A stretch of DNA of 58,823 nucleotides from JAUNST01 sp964452285 (GTDB lineage Bacteria > Patescibacteriota > Microgenomatia > UBA1400 > PJMF01). Below, one piece after another: positions 1 through 7,744 of the stretch. The stretch lies in NCBI GenBank assembly GCA_964452285.1, contig CAYVKW010000001.1:1-58823 (forward strand), in the 5' to 3' direction. Under the pieces are notes generated by a model. It was not told where the DNA came from and made no database searches. It worked only from the letters and a program-made list of their open reading frames with translations. The position numbers and the translations under genes were made by a program. Each line of letters opens with the position of its first letter. The stretch's first letter is position 1.

Positions 1-96
1 TGATATACTAAGCAATAGTTAGTTGCAGTTGCCAACAAGAACATCTCTTGTCAACGCGACCGCTCTTTCACAAGTTGATTGAAGTTTAGATTGGTG

Positions 97-172
97 AATA
101 GGCAATTATTTGTTCGTAAAATCAAAATCCTTTTAAAAAAAGTTTACTTCTATTAACAAATAATTGCCTATT
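97..172. repeat. Perfect 18-bp inverted repeat upstream of first gene
   Basis: AATAGGCAATTATTTGTT at 97-114 is exactly inverted at 155-172, with a 40-base AT-rich centre. Similarity continues imperfectly outside the arms (TTGGTG on the left, CACCCAA on the right). It lies about 55 bases before the gene at 228. It could be an operator pair, an RNA hairpin in the leader, or the relic of a mobile-element end; no transposase is adjacent. Confidence 0.75.
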
Positions 173-199
173 ACACCCAATTTAGGCAATGTAATGGTT

Positions 200-230
200 A
201 TCCAAATTAAGTGAGGAGGAATTTTGGATG
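200..230 (+). promoter_or_regulatory. Start-site hairpin with SD in the loop
   Basis: ATCCAAATT (200-208) can pair with AATTTTGGAT (220-229), with one bulged base. The 11-base loop contains the Shine-Dalgarno GAGGAGG, and the start codon ATG (228-230) begins inside the 3' arm. A similar layout occurs at 6057-6082 before another unknown gene. Seen directly in sequence; a role in translational control is inference. Confidence 0.55.
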
Positions 231-845
231 AGACTTAGCATTAAGTATGGACCATTCAGCACGGACAGGAAAGCCAGCAATTTCTATGACAAACTCGTTA
301 ATTTCCTGCAAGCACAGGGAGAAGACAACGAAATTCGCGGTGCACGTATGTCGGCAGATTGCCGTAGTATCACTGCTAAAACCAAAAGCAGCAGCATCTC
401 TTGTATTCCATTCGCTGGTGAAATTACTACCAGCGTCCGTATTCACATCTCGGAGTACTTGGAGCTTGTGCCAGAACGTCGTGGCATCGTGATTTTCAAT
501 CGCGATACCACTCTCGCCAAACCATACGTCATCCGTTTTCCCGATGAAGACGATGGCGAGACTGCTTCTTTTGTCTTCAAAACGTCTTGTTACCAAGTTG
601 CTATGACCGTGAACGCCAATGGTTCTGTCAGCTACGACATCAAAAAACACGTACTCAAGGATCTTAGCAAGGATGGTTTCACTGTAGGTACAGAGCTTAT
701 CGAAGAAGGAGAATTCCGTACACTCTCTGATCTCGAGCTGACTACCAATATTTACAAGGTCATGTTACAAGCGGCATACGAAAAAAGATTCATTCCGCAC
801 AAACCTGTAGCGCATCTTGCTCGTAGCCATCAAGCTAATCATTAA
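228..845 (+). CDS. Hypothetical protein, 205 aa
   Basis: I do not recognise this protein. It is soluble, with no signal peptide or membrane segment and mixed charge, and ends in a His/Gln-rich tail. The ATG at 228 is favoured by a strong SD (GAGGAGG) seven to eight bases upstream. The gene is followed by a strong rho-independent terminator, so it is probably a single-gene transcript. Its codons are more balanced than in neighbouring + strand genes, which are markedly pyrimidine-rich, suggesting a different history. The overlapping reverse-frame ORF at 207-650 is taken to be a shadow. Existence of the gene is well supported; function is unknown. Confidence 0.75.
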   Translation: MRLSIKYGPFSTDRKASNFYDKLVNFLQAQGEDNEIRGARMSADCRSITAKTKSSSISCIPFAGEITTSVRIHISEYLELVPERRGIVIFNRDTTLAKPYVIRFPDEDDGETASFVFKTSCYQVAMTVNANGSVSYDIKKHVLKDLSKDGFTVGTELIEEGEFRTLSDLELTTNIYKVMLQAAYEKRFIPHKPVAHLARSHQANH

Positions 846-862
846 ACAATCAACTTACTCAC

Positions 863-895
863 GCGCCTTGAAGGTCATACTTCAAGGCGCTTTTT
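863..895 (+). terminator. Rho-independent terminator
   Basis: GCGCCTTGAAG (863-873) pairs perfectly with CTTCAAGGCGC (880-890) across a 6-base loop and is followed by TTTTT. It lies 18 bases after the stop of the gene at 228-845. Confidence 0.9.
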
Positions 896-950
896 CATCA
901 ACCGCATTCCACTTGATCTATTTTTGCGTGAAATTAACACTTTTTTCCGA

Positions 951-1844
951 CTAAATTCTTGTTAACAATCTCGCTTCTGACGTTTGCCTTTTCTCTGGCG
1001 TATCAAAAGCCGAAAATTGCCGACCCACAGTCACTGTCTGCACTGACCATTCATTTTTTTGTCCGTTCAGTCGCGACGCTGACCATAGTTCTTTAAAACC
1101 AGAATTTTTTGGATCTCCCAAAACTAATTCGTATTGCGCTTGGTGCTCTCCATTAACCAAAGTTTCACCAATTTCATCTGGACTCCAACAGCTCGCTTGC
1201 CCTTGATTGCGCCACTGATAAACCATCGGCATCTGACTCACCAAAATTATATCCGGTTGATAATCTTGCACTGCTTGCCAAGCCGCCGCAAAACTCACTT
1301 CACTACCTTTAATGCGCGAAAAAATTTGCATTTCACCATTATCTACCGCTTTTAATTGGAAATTTTTTCGCCCTAATTCTTCCCCTTTCCCCTTCTCTTC
1401 TTCATTTTTTATTTCGCCCATAGGCAAAACTCGTTTCAAAAAATGAGTCAATCGACCGTTACCAGCTCCCAATTCCAATATTTTTACTTCTTTTTTCCTT
1501 TGTTTACCAAAATCAAAGCTCTGTATTTTTTGACTCAAATTCATCACCAATTCTTGAGTTACAAGTTCAAAACTTTGACCGTATTGCCAACAAAACTCCT
1601 GCCATTTTTGCACCGCTTGCTGCATTTCGTATTTAGTAAAAATACTTTTTTGTATCCGTTCCAATTCCGTCACGCTTGGCAAATAAGTTTCTCCGCTTAA
1701 TTTCCGCTCTAGTGTTTTTAGGCTTTCCCAATTTTCTGGTGATTCGTTATTATTCTCTTTCCACATGATTTTTCTGATTATAGCTGAAAAGTAAATAAAA
1801 ACAATCAATGTCATAAATATAATAAAGGTCATAGAAATAAACAA
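951..1844 (-). CDS. Putative SAM-dependent methyltransferase, membrane-anchored
   Basis: The middle of the 297-aa protein contains LELGAGNGRLTHFLKR, a good class I SAM-binding motif I (glycine-rich loop after a hydrophobic strand). The start at 1844 gives a hydrophobic N-terminal segment (about residues 1-25) that would anchor the enzyme with its catalytic part in the cytoplasm. An alternative ATG at 1766 would remove that anchor and give 271 aa. After the Rossmann-like region the sequence (DIILVSQMP, then a tail rich in polar residues) does not identify a substrate. It diverges from dxr, sharing a 43-base intergenic region. The methyltransferase fold is likely; the substrate is unknown. Confidence 0.6.
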   Translation of the reverse strand: MFISMTFIIFMTLIVFIYFSAIIRKIMWKENNNESPENWESLKTLERKLSGETYLPSVTELERIQKSIFTKYEMQQAVQKWQEFCWQYGQSFELVTQELVMNLSQKIQSFDFGKQRKKEVKILELGAGNGRLTHFLKRVLPMGEIKNEEEKGKGEELGRKNFQLKAVDNGEMQIFSRIKGSEVSFAAAWQAVQDYQPDIILVSQMPMVYQWRNQGQASCWSPDEIGETLVNGEHQAQYELVLGDPKNSGFKELWSASRLNGQKNEWSVQTVTVGRQFSAFDTPEKRQTSEARLLTRI

Positions 1845-1887
1845 AACGTATATTAGTTAGTAAAAATTAATTTTAATATCATAAATT

Positions 1888-3072
1888 ATGTCAAAAAGTC
1901 ATTATCAATCATCTATTTCACCTAAAAAACTAGTTATTTTAGGTTCCACTGGTAAAATCGGTCAACACGCTCTCAATATTGTCGATCGTTTTCCTGATCG
2001 TTTTCAAGTTATAGGTTTATCTTGCTTTCATCCTTCACCTCTTTTTGACGCCCAACTTACCAAATACAAACCGCGCGCGAGTTGCATCGCCAGCACTAAT
2101 CCTACTGGGCTTCTTGATCTCGCGCGCCTCCCCGACGCCGATCTAGTCGTCGTCGGCGTTGTCGGCGCTGCCGGTCTCGCCCCCACTCTCGCCGCCATTC
2201 AAACCAAAACTAATGTCGCTCTCGCTACCAAAGAAGTCATGGTCATTGCCGGCGATCTCATCACCGCTCAAGCCAGAAAAAACCACGTTAAAATTATACC
2301 TATTGATAGCGAACTTTCTGCTATCTTTCAGTCACTTCACGCCGGTCATCGCCGCAGTGTAGAGCGCGCTTATTTAACCATGGGCCAAGGTTCCATCGCC
2401 AAACTCTCGCCTTCACAAATGGCCACACTTTCTCCCGCTCAAGTTTTGCAAACCAATCACTGGGTGATGGGCCAAAAGATTATGGTTGACAGTGCCACTT
2501 GCGTTAATAAAGTTTTTGAAGCGATTGAAACTCACCATTTTTTTCATTTGACCGCCAATCAGATTTCTGTTGTCGTTCATCCTGAATATCTTTGTCATTC
2601 TCTGGTGGAATTTATAGACGGTTCGATTATCGGCGAATTTGGCACCGCCAATATGGATCGTTACTTGCAATTCGCCCTCTGTTATCCTCAACGCTGCCCG
2701 GCGCCACCTTCCGCTCATCTCTCTCTTTTTGATCAACATCTCTCTTTTCTTCCTCCAGACACGACCCGTTTCCCCGTTCTTACTCTCATCCCTACTCTTC
2801 TTCAATCACGCAAAAACCTCGCCGCCGTTTTTCATGGCGCCGATGACATTTGTGTCCAATATTTTCTCGAGGAGAAAATTAATTTCACTGCCATCGGCGC
2901 CATTCTTATTCAAGCTCTTGAAGAAGCCAATTCTTCCACCTACGCACATTTTTTCACTCTTCCCCGCTCTACCACTCTTGACCAGAAGCTCGCTCACTCC
3001 CTTGAATTGGAAAAGCTTGGCCAAAAAATTGCCTTAGAAATTATTGCCAAAGGTTCATATGTACAAAAATAA
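1888..3072 (+). CDS. dxr: 1-deoxy-D-xylulose 5-phosphate reductoisomerase
   Basis: The 394-aa protein (the family is usually 380-400) matches DXR throughout. It has an N-terminal NADPH-binding motif LGSTGKIGQHAL (about residues 13-24), the segment ATKEVMVIAG, PIDSELSAIFQ with the metal-ligand acidic residues, and the flexible-loop region around NHWVMGQKIMVDSAT. It converts DXP to MEP, the first committed step of the MEP isoprenoid pathway, in the cytoplasm. Its 3' end overlaps the next gene, ispD, by 14 bases, so the two are probably translationally coupled. There is no clear SD at this ATG; TTTAAT lies about 10 bases upstream, suggesting a very short leader. Confidence 0.92.
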   Translation: MSKSHYQSSISPKKLVILGSTGKIGQHALNIVDRFPDRFQVIGLSCFHPSPLFDAQLTKYKPRASCIASTNPTGLLDLARLPDADLVVVGVVGAAGLAPTLAAIQTKTNVALATKEVMVIAGDLITAQARKNHVKIIPIDSELSAIFQSLHAGHRRSVERAYLTMGQGSIAKLSPSQMATLSPAQVLQTNHWVMGQKIMVDSATCVNKVFEAIETHHFFHLTANQISVVVHPEYLCHSLVEFIDGSIIGEFGTANMDRYLQFALCYPQRCPAPPSAHLSLFDQHLSFLPPDTTRFPVLTLIPTLLQSRKNLAAVFHGADDICVQYFLEEKINFTAIGAILIQALEEANSSTYAHFFTLPRSTTLDQKLAHSLELEKLGQKIALEIIAKGSYVQK

Positions 3073-3769
3073 AACCGTTTCTGCCATTATTAACTGTGCC
3101 GGTAACGGCACTCGTTTCGGTAAAAACAAACTTGTCCAATCTATTAGTGTCAATAACGATTTTACTTCAGAAACCGTTATCGTTCGCACGATTAAGAATT
3201 TTCTTTTGCCAGAAATTGACGAAATTATCGTCACAGTCAATCAAAAATATCTTACCCTTTATCAAAAAATGCTATTGGAAGAAGAAAAACTCCCCGTCAA
3301 ACTCGTCCTCGGCGGGTCAGAGCGCTATCTTTCCGCTTTAAATGGTCTTCAATCCGCTTCTAGCCAATTAGTTCTCCTTCATGACGGAGTCAGACCTTTT
3401 GTCACTAGAGACCTGATTTTATCCCTTCTTGCCGCTACTAACCATTATCAGGCGGCTATTTTAGCCGTTCCTGCCACTACCACTATTAAAGTCATTGATC
3501 CGGAAACCAAAGTTATTCGTCAATCACTGGCTCGCCAAAGTAGTTGGCTCGCCCAAACACCTCAAGTTTTTGATCGGCAATTACTTATTCGTGCCTACCA
3601 GCAAGCTATCGCCAATCATTATCAAATTGTTAGCGATGATAGCGAGCTTATCACGCGATTTTTTCCTCAGGAAAAAATCGCCATCGTCCCCGGTCATGAA
3701 ACTAATCTCAAAATCACTTTTCCTCTCGATTTAAAGCTCGCTCAACTCATCGACCTCGAACAATCTTAA
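3059..3769 (+). CDS. ispD: 2-C-methyl-D-erythritol 4-phosphate cytidylyltransferase
   Basis: IspD-like nucleotidyltransferase of 236 aa. The N terminus has AIINCAGNGTRFGKNK, the variant glycine/arginine/lysine nucleotide-binding loop. LLHDGVRPFVT matches the family's H-DxxRP motif, and SLARQSSWLAQTPQVF follows. It makes CDP-ME from MEP and CTP, the step after Dxr and IspC chemistry. I chose ATG 3059 over a TTG at 3044 because AAAGG sits correctly before it. It overlaps dxr by 14 bases, a two-step pathway module. The remaining MEP genes are not in this window. Confidence 0.9.
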   Translation: MYKNKTVSAIINCAGNGTRFGKNKLVQSISVNNDFTSETVIVRTIKNFLLPEIDEIIVTVNQKYLTLYQKMLLEEEKLPVKLVLGGSERYLSALNGLQSASSQLVLLHDGVRPFVTRDLILSLLAATNHYQAAILAVPATTTIKVIDPETKVIRQSLARQSSWLAQTPQVFDRQLLIRAYQQAIANHYQIVSDDSELITRFFPQEKIAIVPGHETNLKITFPLDLKLAQLIDLEQS

Positions 3770-3834
3770 TTCCCCTCTTTTCTGCTTTTTATCCAAAGCT
3801 CGCCCGCTCATTTTTTGTGCTTTAATTAGTTTAT

Positions 3835-5055
3835 ATGTCCAAATCCACACTTACGCGCGTGCTCGCCCCACTTCTTTTTTCTTGTTTAACCATGGGCTTG
3901 ACTTTTTGCGCTTCCACTTTTGCCAATTATTTCGGCCAAAATTTCAAGCTCGACAATCTTCAGCTCAATCTTCTCCCTTTGTCCATGTTTATCTGGTATT
4001 TACTTGCCGCTTTACCTACTAGCCAATTAATGCGTCATTATTCAAACAAAATCCTCATTCTCTTTGGTCTTAGTTTTATGACTTTAGGCGTCATTGTTCT
4101 CATTTACAGTCGCAATTTTGCCCAAGCTCTTTTCACTTTCTCGCTCTTCGGTCTCGGCAATGTCATTCTACAAGTAATTTTCAATCCTTTACTTTCCTTT
4201 ATCGCTCCTAGTCCACGCGACGGCACCAGTTTTATGATTTTACGCCAAATCACCGAAGCCATCACTGCCATCTTATTGCCTTTCTTCTTGATTTGGAGTC
4301 AACGTCGTTTTGGTCATTGGCAAACTATTCTCTACTTGACTTTAGCCTTTGCTATTGTTGCTCTCATCTGGATTGCTTTCAGCAAAATTCCCCAGCAGCC
4401 AGTACAAAAAAGAATTACTTGGCCTATTATTAAAAAAATTCTTACCACTCCAGGAGTAATACTTTTCTTGCTTGGTATTGTCACTATTGGCGGTTTTAAT
4501 AACAGTTTGATGACTATTGTACCCCGTTTTCTTATGGAACGCACTCACCTTGATTTTACCACTGCCAATCTTAGCAATACTGTCTTTTTTGGTTGTCGCT
4601 TGGTCGGTGAAATTGTCGGCGCTATCCTGCTTCTTCGTCTCAACCCCTGGCGGTTTTTCCGTTTTATGTCCATTTGTGGCGTTTTAATTTTGGCCGCTCT
4701 CCTTCTTTCTCGTCAAGCTTGGCTTATCTTCCTTCTTGTCGGTGCCGCCGGCTTCGTCTATTCCAGTCTCACTTCGCTCATTTTTACTCAAGTTTTAAAC
4801 AAAGCGCCAGGCCAATCAGCCGCCGCATCTGGTCTCGTCATTACTAGTTGGGCTGGCGCTTCTTTCTTTTCCCTTATCACTGGCATCATCACTAAGTTCG
4901 CCGACAATCAGGGTAGCGGCATCGTCTTCTTCCTTCTTTGTGCTTTAGTTGTTTATTTTCTCAGTTATCGCTTTTCTCGGCTCGCCAATTCTCCATCGTC
5001 CCTTCCCACTCCTTCTCTTTCCCCTTCCCCTTCTCCTTCCTCCTCGTCCACTTGA
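3835..5055 (+). CDS. MFS-type transporter
   Basis: A 406-aa protein with about 12 hydrophobic segments and the general look of the major facilitator superfamily, including a central hydrophilic loop near residues 185-205 (KIPQQPVQKRITW). It would sit in the cytoplasmic membrane and move a small solute or drug; the substrate cannot be read. The C-terminal ~20 residues are a Ser/Pro low-complexity tail. The extended -10 TGCTTTAAT ends 8 bases before the ATG, so the mRNA leader is nearly absent and no SD is visible. It converges with tspO. Confidence 0.75.
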   Translation: MSKSTLTRVLAPLLFSCLTMGLTFCASTFANYFGQNFKLDNLQLNLLPLSMFIWYLLAALPTSQLMRHYSNKILILFGLSFMTLGVIVLIYSRNFAQALFTFSLFGLGNVILQVIFNPLLSFIAPSPRDGTSFMILRQITEAITAILLPFFLIWSQRRFGHWQTILYLTLAFAIVALIWIAFSKIPQQPVQKRITWPIIKKILTTPGVILFLLGIVTIGGFNNSLMTIVPRFLMERTHLDFTTANLSNTVFFGCRLVGEIVGAILLLRLNPWRFFRFMSICGVLILAALLLSRQAWLIFLLVGAAGFVYSSLTSLIFTQVLNKAPGQSAAASGLVITSWAGASFFSLITGIITKFADNQGSGIVFFLLCALVVYFLSYRFSRLANSPSSLPTPSLSPSPSPSSSST

Positions 5056-5120
5056 AATATTCCCGCATAATTACCGCATTATTCCCGCAACCTCAAGTAT
5101 AATTAGCAATATCTTGAAAT

Positions 5121-5636
5121 TTAGTTTAATATCACTACGCCGAAATTAAGCATTGTCGCTAAACATAGCCACAAAATATTCGGAATCAGAAACCAAAGCG
5201 TATTTTTGTTAATCCGAGCATAAACGCTAGTCATCTGCACGAATACAATTAGCAAGGTTACCAAGATAAACAAAGCCAATAATGGTTGTGCTAAAGCAAA
5301 AAAGACCGGTGTCCACAAAAAATTCAAGACGATTTGTCCTAAGTATAAATTTAACGCCTGTTCATGAAGATTTTTGCTCTTCAGAGCAAAAATCTTCCCT
5401 TTCGTTTGTAAAATTATCACCGTTGCTGTACCCATAAAAATATACAGCATCGTCCAAACTGGCCCAAATACCCACGCTGGCGGATTAAAAGAAACTTTAT
5501 TAATCATCGGATACCAGCTTCTCAATCCTTCCACCGTCAAAATCGATCCCAAACCACCAGCTAAAAAAGGCGGCAAGAAAGCAAAGGCGATTTTCTGCCG
5601 CCAATGCCATTGCGATATTTTCCATTTTATCATCAT
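5121..5636 (-). CDS. tspO: TspO/MBR family protein
   Basis: The 171-aa protein has five membrane helices and the signature residues of tryptophan-rich sensory protein/translocator protein: FNPPAWVFGPVWTMLYIFMG in helix 2 and NFLWTPVFFA in helix 3. The family binds porphyrins and related ligands and is linked to tetrapyrrole or stress responses, but a physiological role here is not evident. The loop between helices 2 and 3 (KIFALKSKNLHEQ) is encoded by an almost perfect DNA palindrome (5367-5396). The second ATG may be the true start; the difference is one residue. Confidence 0.88.
   Translation of the reverse strand: MMIKWKISQWHWRQKIAFAFLPPFLAGGLGSILTVEGLRSWYPMINKVSFNPPAWVFGPVWTMLYIFMGTATVIILQTKGKIFALKSKNLHEQALNLYLGQIVLNFLWTPVFFALAQPLLALFILVTLLIVFVQMTSVYARINKNTLWFLIPNILWLCLATMLNFGVVILN
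5367..5396. repeat. Perfect 14-bp palindrome inside tspO
   Basis: AAGATTTTTGCTCT and its exact inverse AGAGCAAAAATCTT are separated by two bases, entirely within the tspO reading frame in the loop between helices 2 and 3. It may be chance, a cruciform, or a small inserted palindrome kept in frame. Confidence 0.7.
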
Positions 5637-5694
5637 TCTTTATTCTAATTCCGAAACCAGAAAATATCGCCTTATTCTTACCGCAACCTTACCG

Positions 5695-5734
5695 CAAAAA
5701 AAAGAGTGCCTTTGTCATTTGACATTAGCACTCT
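5695..5734 (-). terminator. Terminator of the 5760-6059 gene
   Basis: On the - strand AGAGTGC pairs with GCACTCT (5703-5709 with 5728-5734), with an inner TGTCA/TGACA stem, followed by a run of eight T. It lies 26 bases after the stop of the upstream small gene. Confidence 0.85.
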
Positions 5735-5759
5735 TGTAGTTCTGTTTTGCCCGCCACTC

Positions 5760-6059
5760 TTACGTCTTGATGACGTAAATCGGTTTTTTTGATAATTTTG
5801 TGTAGCCACACAAAATTATCATCACAGGCTTTCCTCTCGCGGAAATATAGTCAGGTTCTTCTAATTTAAACCGGGCAATAACGGGGATATGATAACCATT
5901 ATAGCGCGCCAAAAGGTCCGCTAATCTTCCAGTACCAACGCAATAGTAATGTTCATGGCTTTTTAAGACCACCCAACTTGCCGAGTGATATGTTTTCCCC
6001 AAAAAGGACGTCGCCCTCACATCATTCTCTGCCGCCTTGATAATTTCCCGGTATTTCAT
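5760..6059 (-). CDS. Small hypothetical protein, 99 aa
   Basis: I do not recognise this protein. It is compact and soluble, with an amphipathic first helix and then mixed strands; two cysteines (in YYCVGTG and ILCGYT) have no metal-motif spacing. Gene reality is strongly supported by a consensus promoter (TTGACA-17-TATAAT at 6111-6139), an AGGAGG SD, an ATG and a terminator, making it a monocistronic unit. The SD is presented in the loop of a 9-bp hairpin that overlaps the ATG, so translation may be controlled. Function is unknown. Confidence 0.8.
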   Translation of the reverse strand: MKYREIIKAAENDVRATSFLGKTYHSASWVVLKSHEHYYCVGTGRLADLLARYNGYHIPVIARFKLEEPDYISARGKPVMIILCGYTKLSKKPIYVIKT

Positions 6060-6082
6060 ATTAAAGTCCTCCTCTTTAATAT
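6057..6082 (-). promoter_or_regulatory. Start-codon hairpin exposing the SD
   Basis: On the - strand ATATTAAAG (6082-6074) pairs perfectly with CTTTAATAT (6066-6058). The 7-base loop is AGGAGGA, and the ATG at 6059-6057 starts within the 3' arm. An SD placed wholly in a hairpin loop suggests a protein- or temperature-sensitive start site; the pairing is seen, the role is inferred. Confidence 0.65.
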
Positions 6083-6110
6083 ATTTTGCACCTGTTACAG
6101 AACCAACCTT

Positions 6111-6139
6111 ATTATAACTCTTATTGGTCTTTTTGTCAA
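6111..6139 (-). promoter_or_regulatory. Consensus sigma70-type promoter
   Basis: On the - strand TTGACA (6139-6134), 17 bases, TATAAT (6116-6111): a perfect match to the housekeeping consensus. It predicts a start near 6104 and a 45-base leader for the 99-aa gene. An inverted AGAACCAA/TTGGTTCT pair (about 6099 and 6169) brackets it and could be an operator. Confidence 0.85.
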
Positions 6140-6215
6140 TCTTATAGGATAAAATAGTCAGGCGTTATTGGTTCTCACCTCTCTCCACTTCCCCAAAAAA
6201 ACACTTTTAACCAAG

Positions 6216-6242
6216 AAAAAGTCCCGCCTTTCCAGGCGAGAC
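6216..6242 (-). terminator. Terminator of the phosphofructokinase-family gene
   Basis: On the - strand GTCTCGCCT-GGAA-AGGCGGGAC (6242-6221) forms a 9-bp stem with one G-U pair, followed by TTTTT. It is 57 bases after the stop of the gene at 6299-7375. Confidence 0.9.
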
Positions 6243-6298
6243 CTTCAAATTTTTGTTCTTTTTTGTCTTTGCACTTGTTTTTACATTCGTACTTATTA

Positions 6299-7375
6299 TT
6301 AGACAATTTCTTCTCTATCCGGCATGCCGATTAAAGTACAACCAGCGGCGCGCAACACTTCCAGCTTTTGCCAGACGCTTCTGATGCGCCGCTTCTTCAC
6401 TCCTTCTAGCGCCTCCTCCTTATCAAAAGGTACCAATTGCGTCCGACCTGCATTATAGAGAATCGTGCCAGACTTGCCGTTTTCAATCGCTCCTAGCGTT
6501 TCTGCCGCAAACCGCGCCACTAGCTCCCGATCACGCTGAGTCGGCGTTGCTCCCCGAAACAAATGACCTGGGTCTATAAATCGTACCGAAGGCGTCATTA
6601 GACCGTCATTTTCCTTTTTCAGCCATTCTTGCAAATTTTGCGTAAATACTTCACCATTGGTTACCGTTTTTTCCATCAAAGCGATCGAGCCGTAAGTCTT
6701 TCCCCGTTGCCATCTTTTCGCGATCGCTTCTCCAGTCGCCACCAATAATTGGTCTTGCGCTAAGTTCGGCTGATGCAAATTGGCCACGAAGATGTCAGCT
6801 CCGCCTTCAAACGCCGACAGCATCAACTCTACCGAGTTATCACCCATCACTTCCACTACGAAATAGCGTCGATGAGTTTTTGCCGTCGCATTGAGCTTAT
6901 CAAAAGTTTCCATTACTTCTTGCGACGCCGTATAGTAACCAATACTTTTCACTGAAGCATTGTTATTATCAATGCTTTTACTGGCATGAATCAAGGTTAT
7001 TTCCAACCCCGCATTTTTCAAGGCCGGCAATAATGTTTTCTCTAAACCGCGTCTCGTGCCGTCGCCGCCGGCCACCACCAGCGCATCTAATTGATGCTTT
7101 TTGATCGTCGCCACCGCCGCGTTGCCTAGCTCCGGTTTAAAGAAAAATCCCTTATTACAGCCCAAAATCGAACCAGCCACTCGTTTAATTCCAGTTGTCG
7201 TTTCCGTTGTCAGCTGCATGTATTGATCCAAACACAAACCTTCGTAACCATACTTAAACCCAATGATTTCCACTTCCGCTCCAAACCGAGTTTCCAGCAT
7301 CGCTCTTAAAAAAGCAATGTAGGCATTCAAACCTGGAGCATCTCCGCCAGAAGTCAAGATTCCTATCCGCAACAT
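6299..7375 (-). CDS. pfkA: 6-phosphofructokinase family protein (divergent)
   Basis: The 358-aa protein has the PFK fold landmarks: GILTSGGDAPGLNA at residues 5-18, GGDGT at 103-107 (glycine form typical of ATP users rather than the PPi-type GGDD), and KSIDNN at 133-138 where most enzymes have PKTIDND. At 177-180 it reads MGDN instead of the usual MGR, so a substrate-binding arginine is replaced. It would phosphorylate fructose 6-phosphate or a related sugar phosphate in the cytoplasm, but the altered site leaves the substrate open. ATG 7375 follows a strong AAGGAGGAG; the in-frame TTG at 7399 lies before the SD. A palindrome covers the predicted transcription start. Confidence 0.82.
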   Translation of the reverse strand: MLRIGILTSGGDAPGLNAYIAFLRAMLETRFGAEVEIIGFKYGYEGLCLDQYMQLTTETTTGIKRVAGSILGCNKGFFFKPELGNAAVATIKKHQLDALVVAGGDGTRRGLEKTLLPALKNAGLEITLIHASKSIDNNNASVKSIGYYTASQEVMETFDKLNATAKTHRRYFVVEVMGDNSVELMLSAFEGGADIFVANLHQPNLAQDQLLVATGEAIAKRWQRGKTYGSIALMEKTVTNGEVFTQNLQEWLKKENDGLMTPSVRFIDPGHLFRGATPTQRDRELVARFAAETLGAIENGKSGTILYNAGRTQLVPFDKEEALEGVKKRRIRSVWQKLEVLRAAGCTLIGMPDREEIV

Positions 7376-7744
7376 TGTCCTCTCCTCCTTTTTTATCAAG
7401 TGCTTTTAAAGAACTATTTTTGATTCACTCCGCTTTGTTTTTTCTTGTAATTCCAGCAAAGTGACTCACTTTCATTATTATAACATACTCATACTAAAGA
7501 TATCAATCAAAATCTCGCTTCTTCTCTCCCCAATCAAAAAGTCACATAATTTGAGCTTATCAGCTTTTTTTCTTTTTTATTTTCCTATCGTTTTAGAAAT
7601 CATCAAACAAAAAAATAGCCGTATATCAATTGTTTTCCTACACCTATTTCAGTTAGCAGTCGCACCACTTATCTGCTAAAACTTTTTAGCATTAAATCTG
7701 ATAATGTTTGCTTATAAAATATCTATTTCGTTCCTCTTTGATTT
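7376..7744. other. Intergenic region between pfkA and leuS
   Basis: This 369-base AT-rich stretch holds the pfkA promoter (7477-7482) and operator-like palindrome (7458-7472). It also has a short GCTAAA/TTTAGC hairpin near 7675-7690 that may follow the leuS transcript. An in-frame stretch at 7461-7679 (+) is low-complexity and has no SD, so I do not call it a gene. I see nothing else. Confidence 0.6.
7458..7482 (-). promoter_or_regulatory. pfkA promoter with palindromic operator
   Basis: The - strand has TATAAT at 7482-7477, predicting a start near 7470. The perfect odd palindrome AAAGTGACTCACTTT (7458-7472) covers that start. The arrangement fits a repressor site regulating the phosphofructokinase gene; the regulator is unknown. 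Confidence 0.6.

Noticed and set aside
207..650. 147-aa - strand ORF opposite the first gene
   Set aside because: The + strand frame has promoter-proximal features, a strong SD and a terminator; the reverse frame has none.
7461..7679. 72-aa hydrophobic + strand ORF
   Set aside because: No SD; its start codon overlaps the pfkA operator region, and composition is that of AT-rich intergenic DNA.
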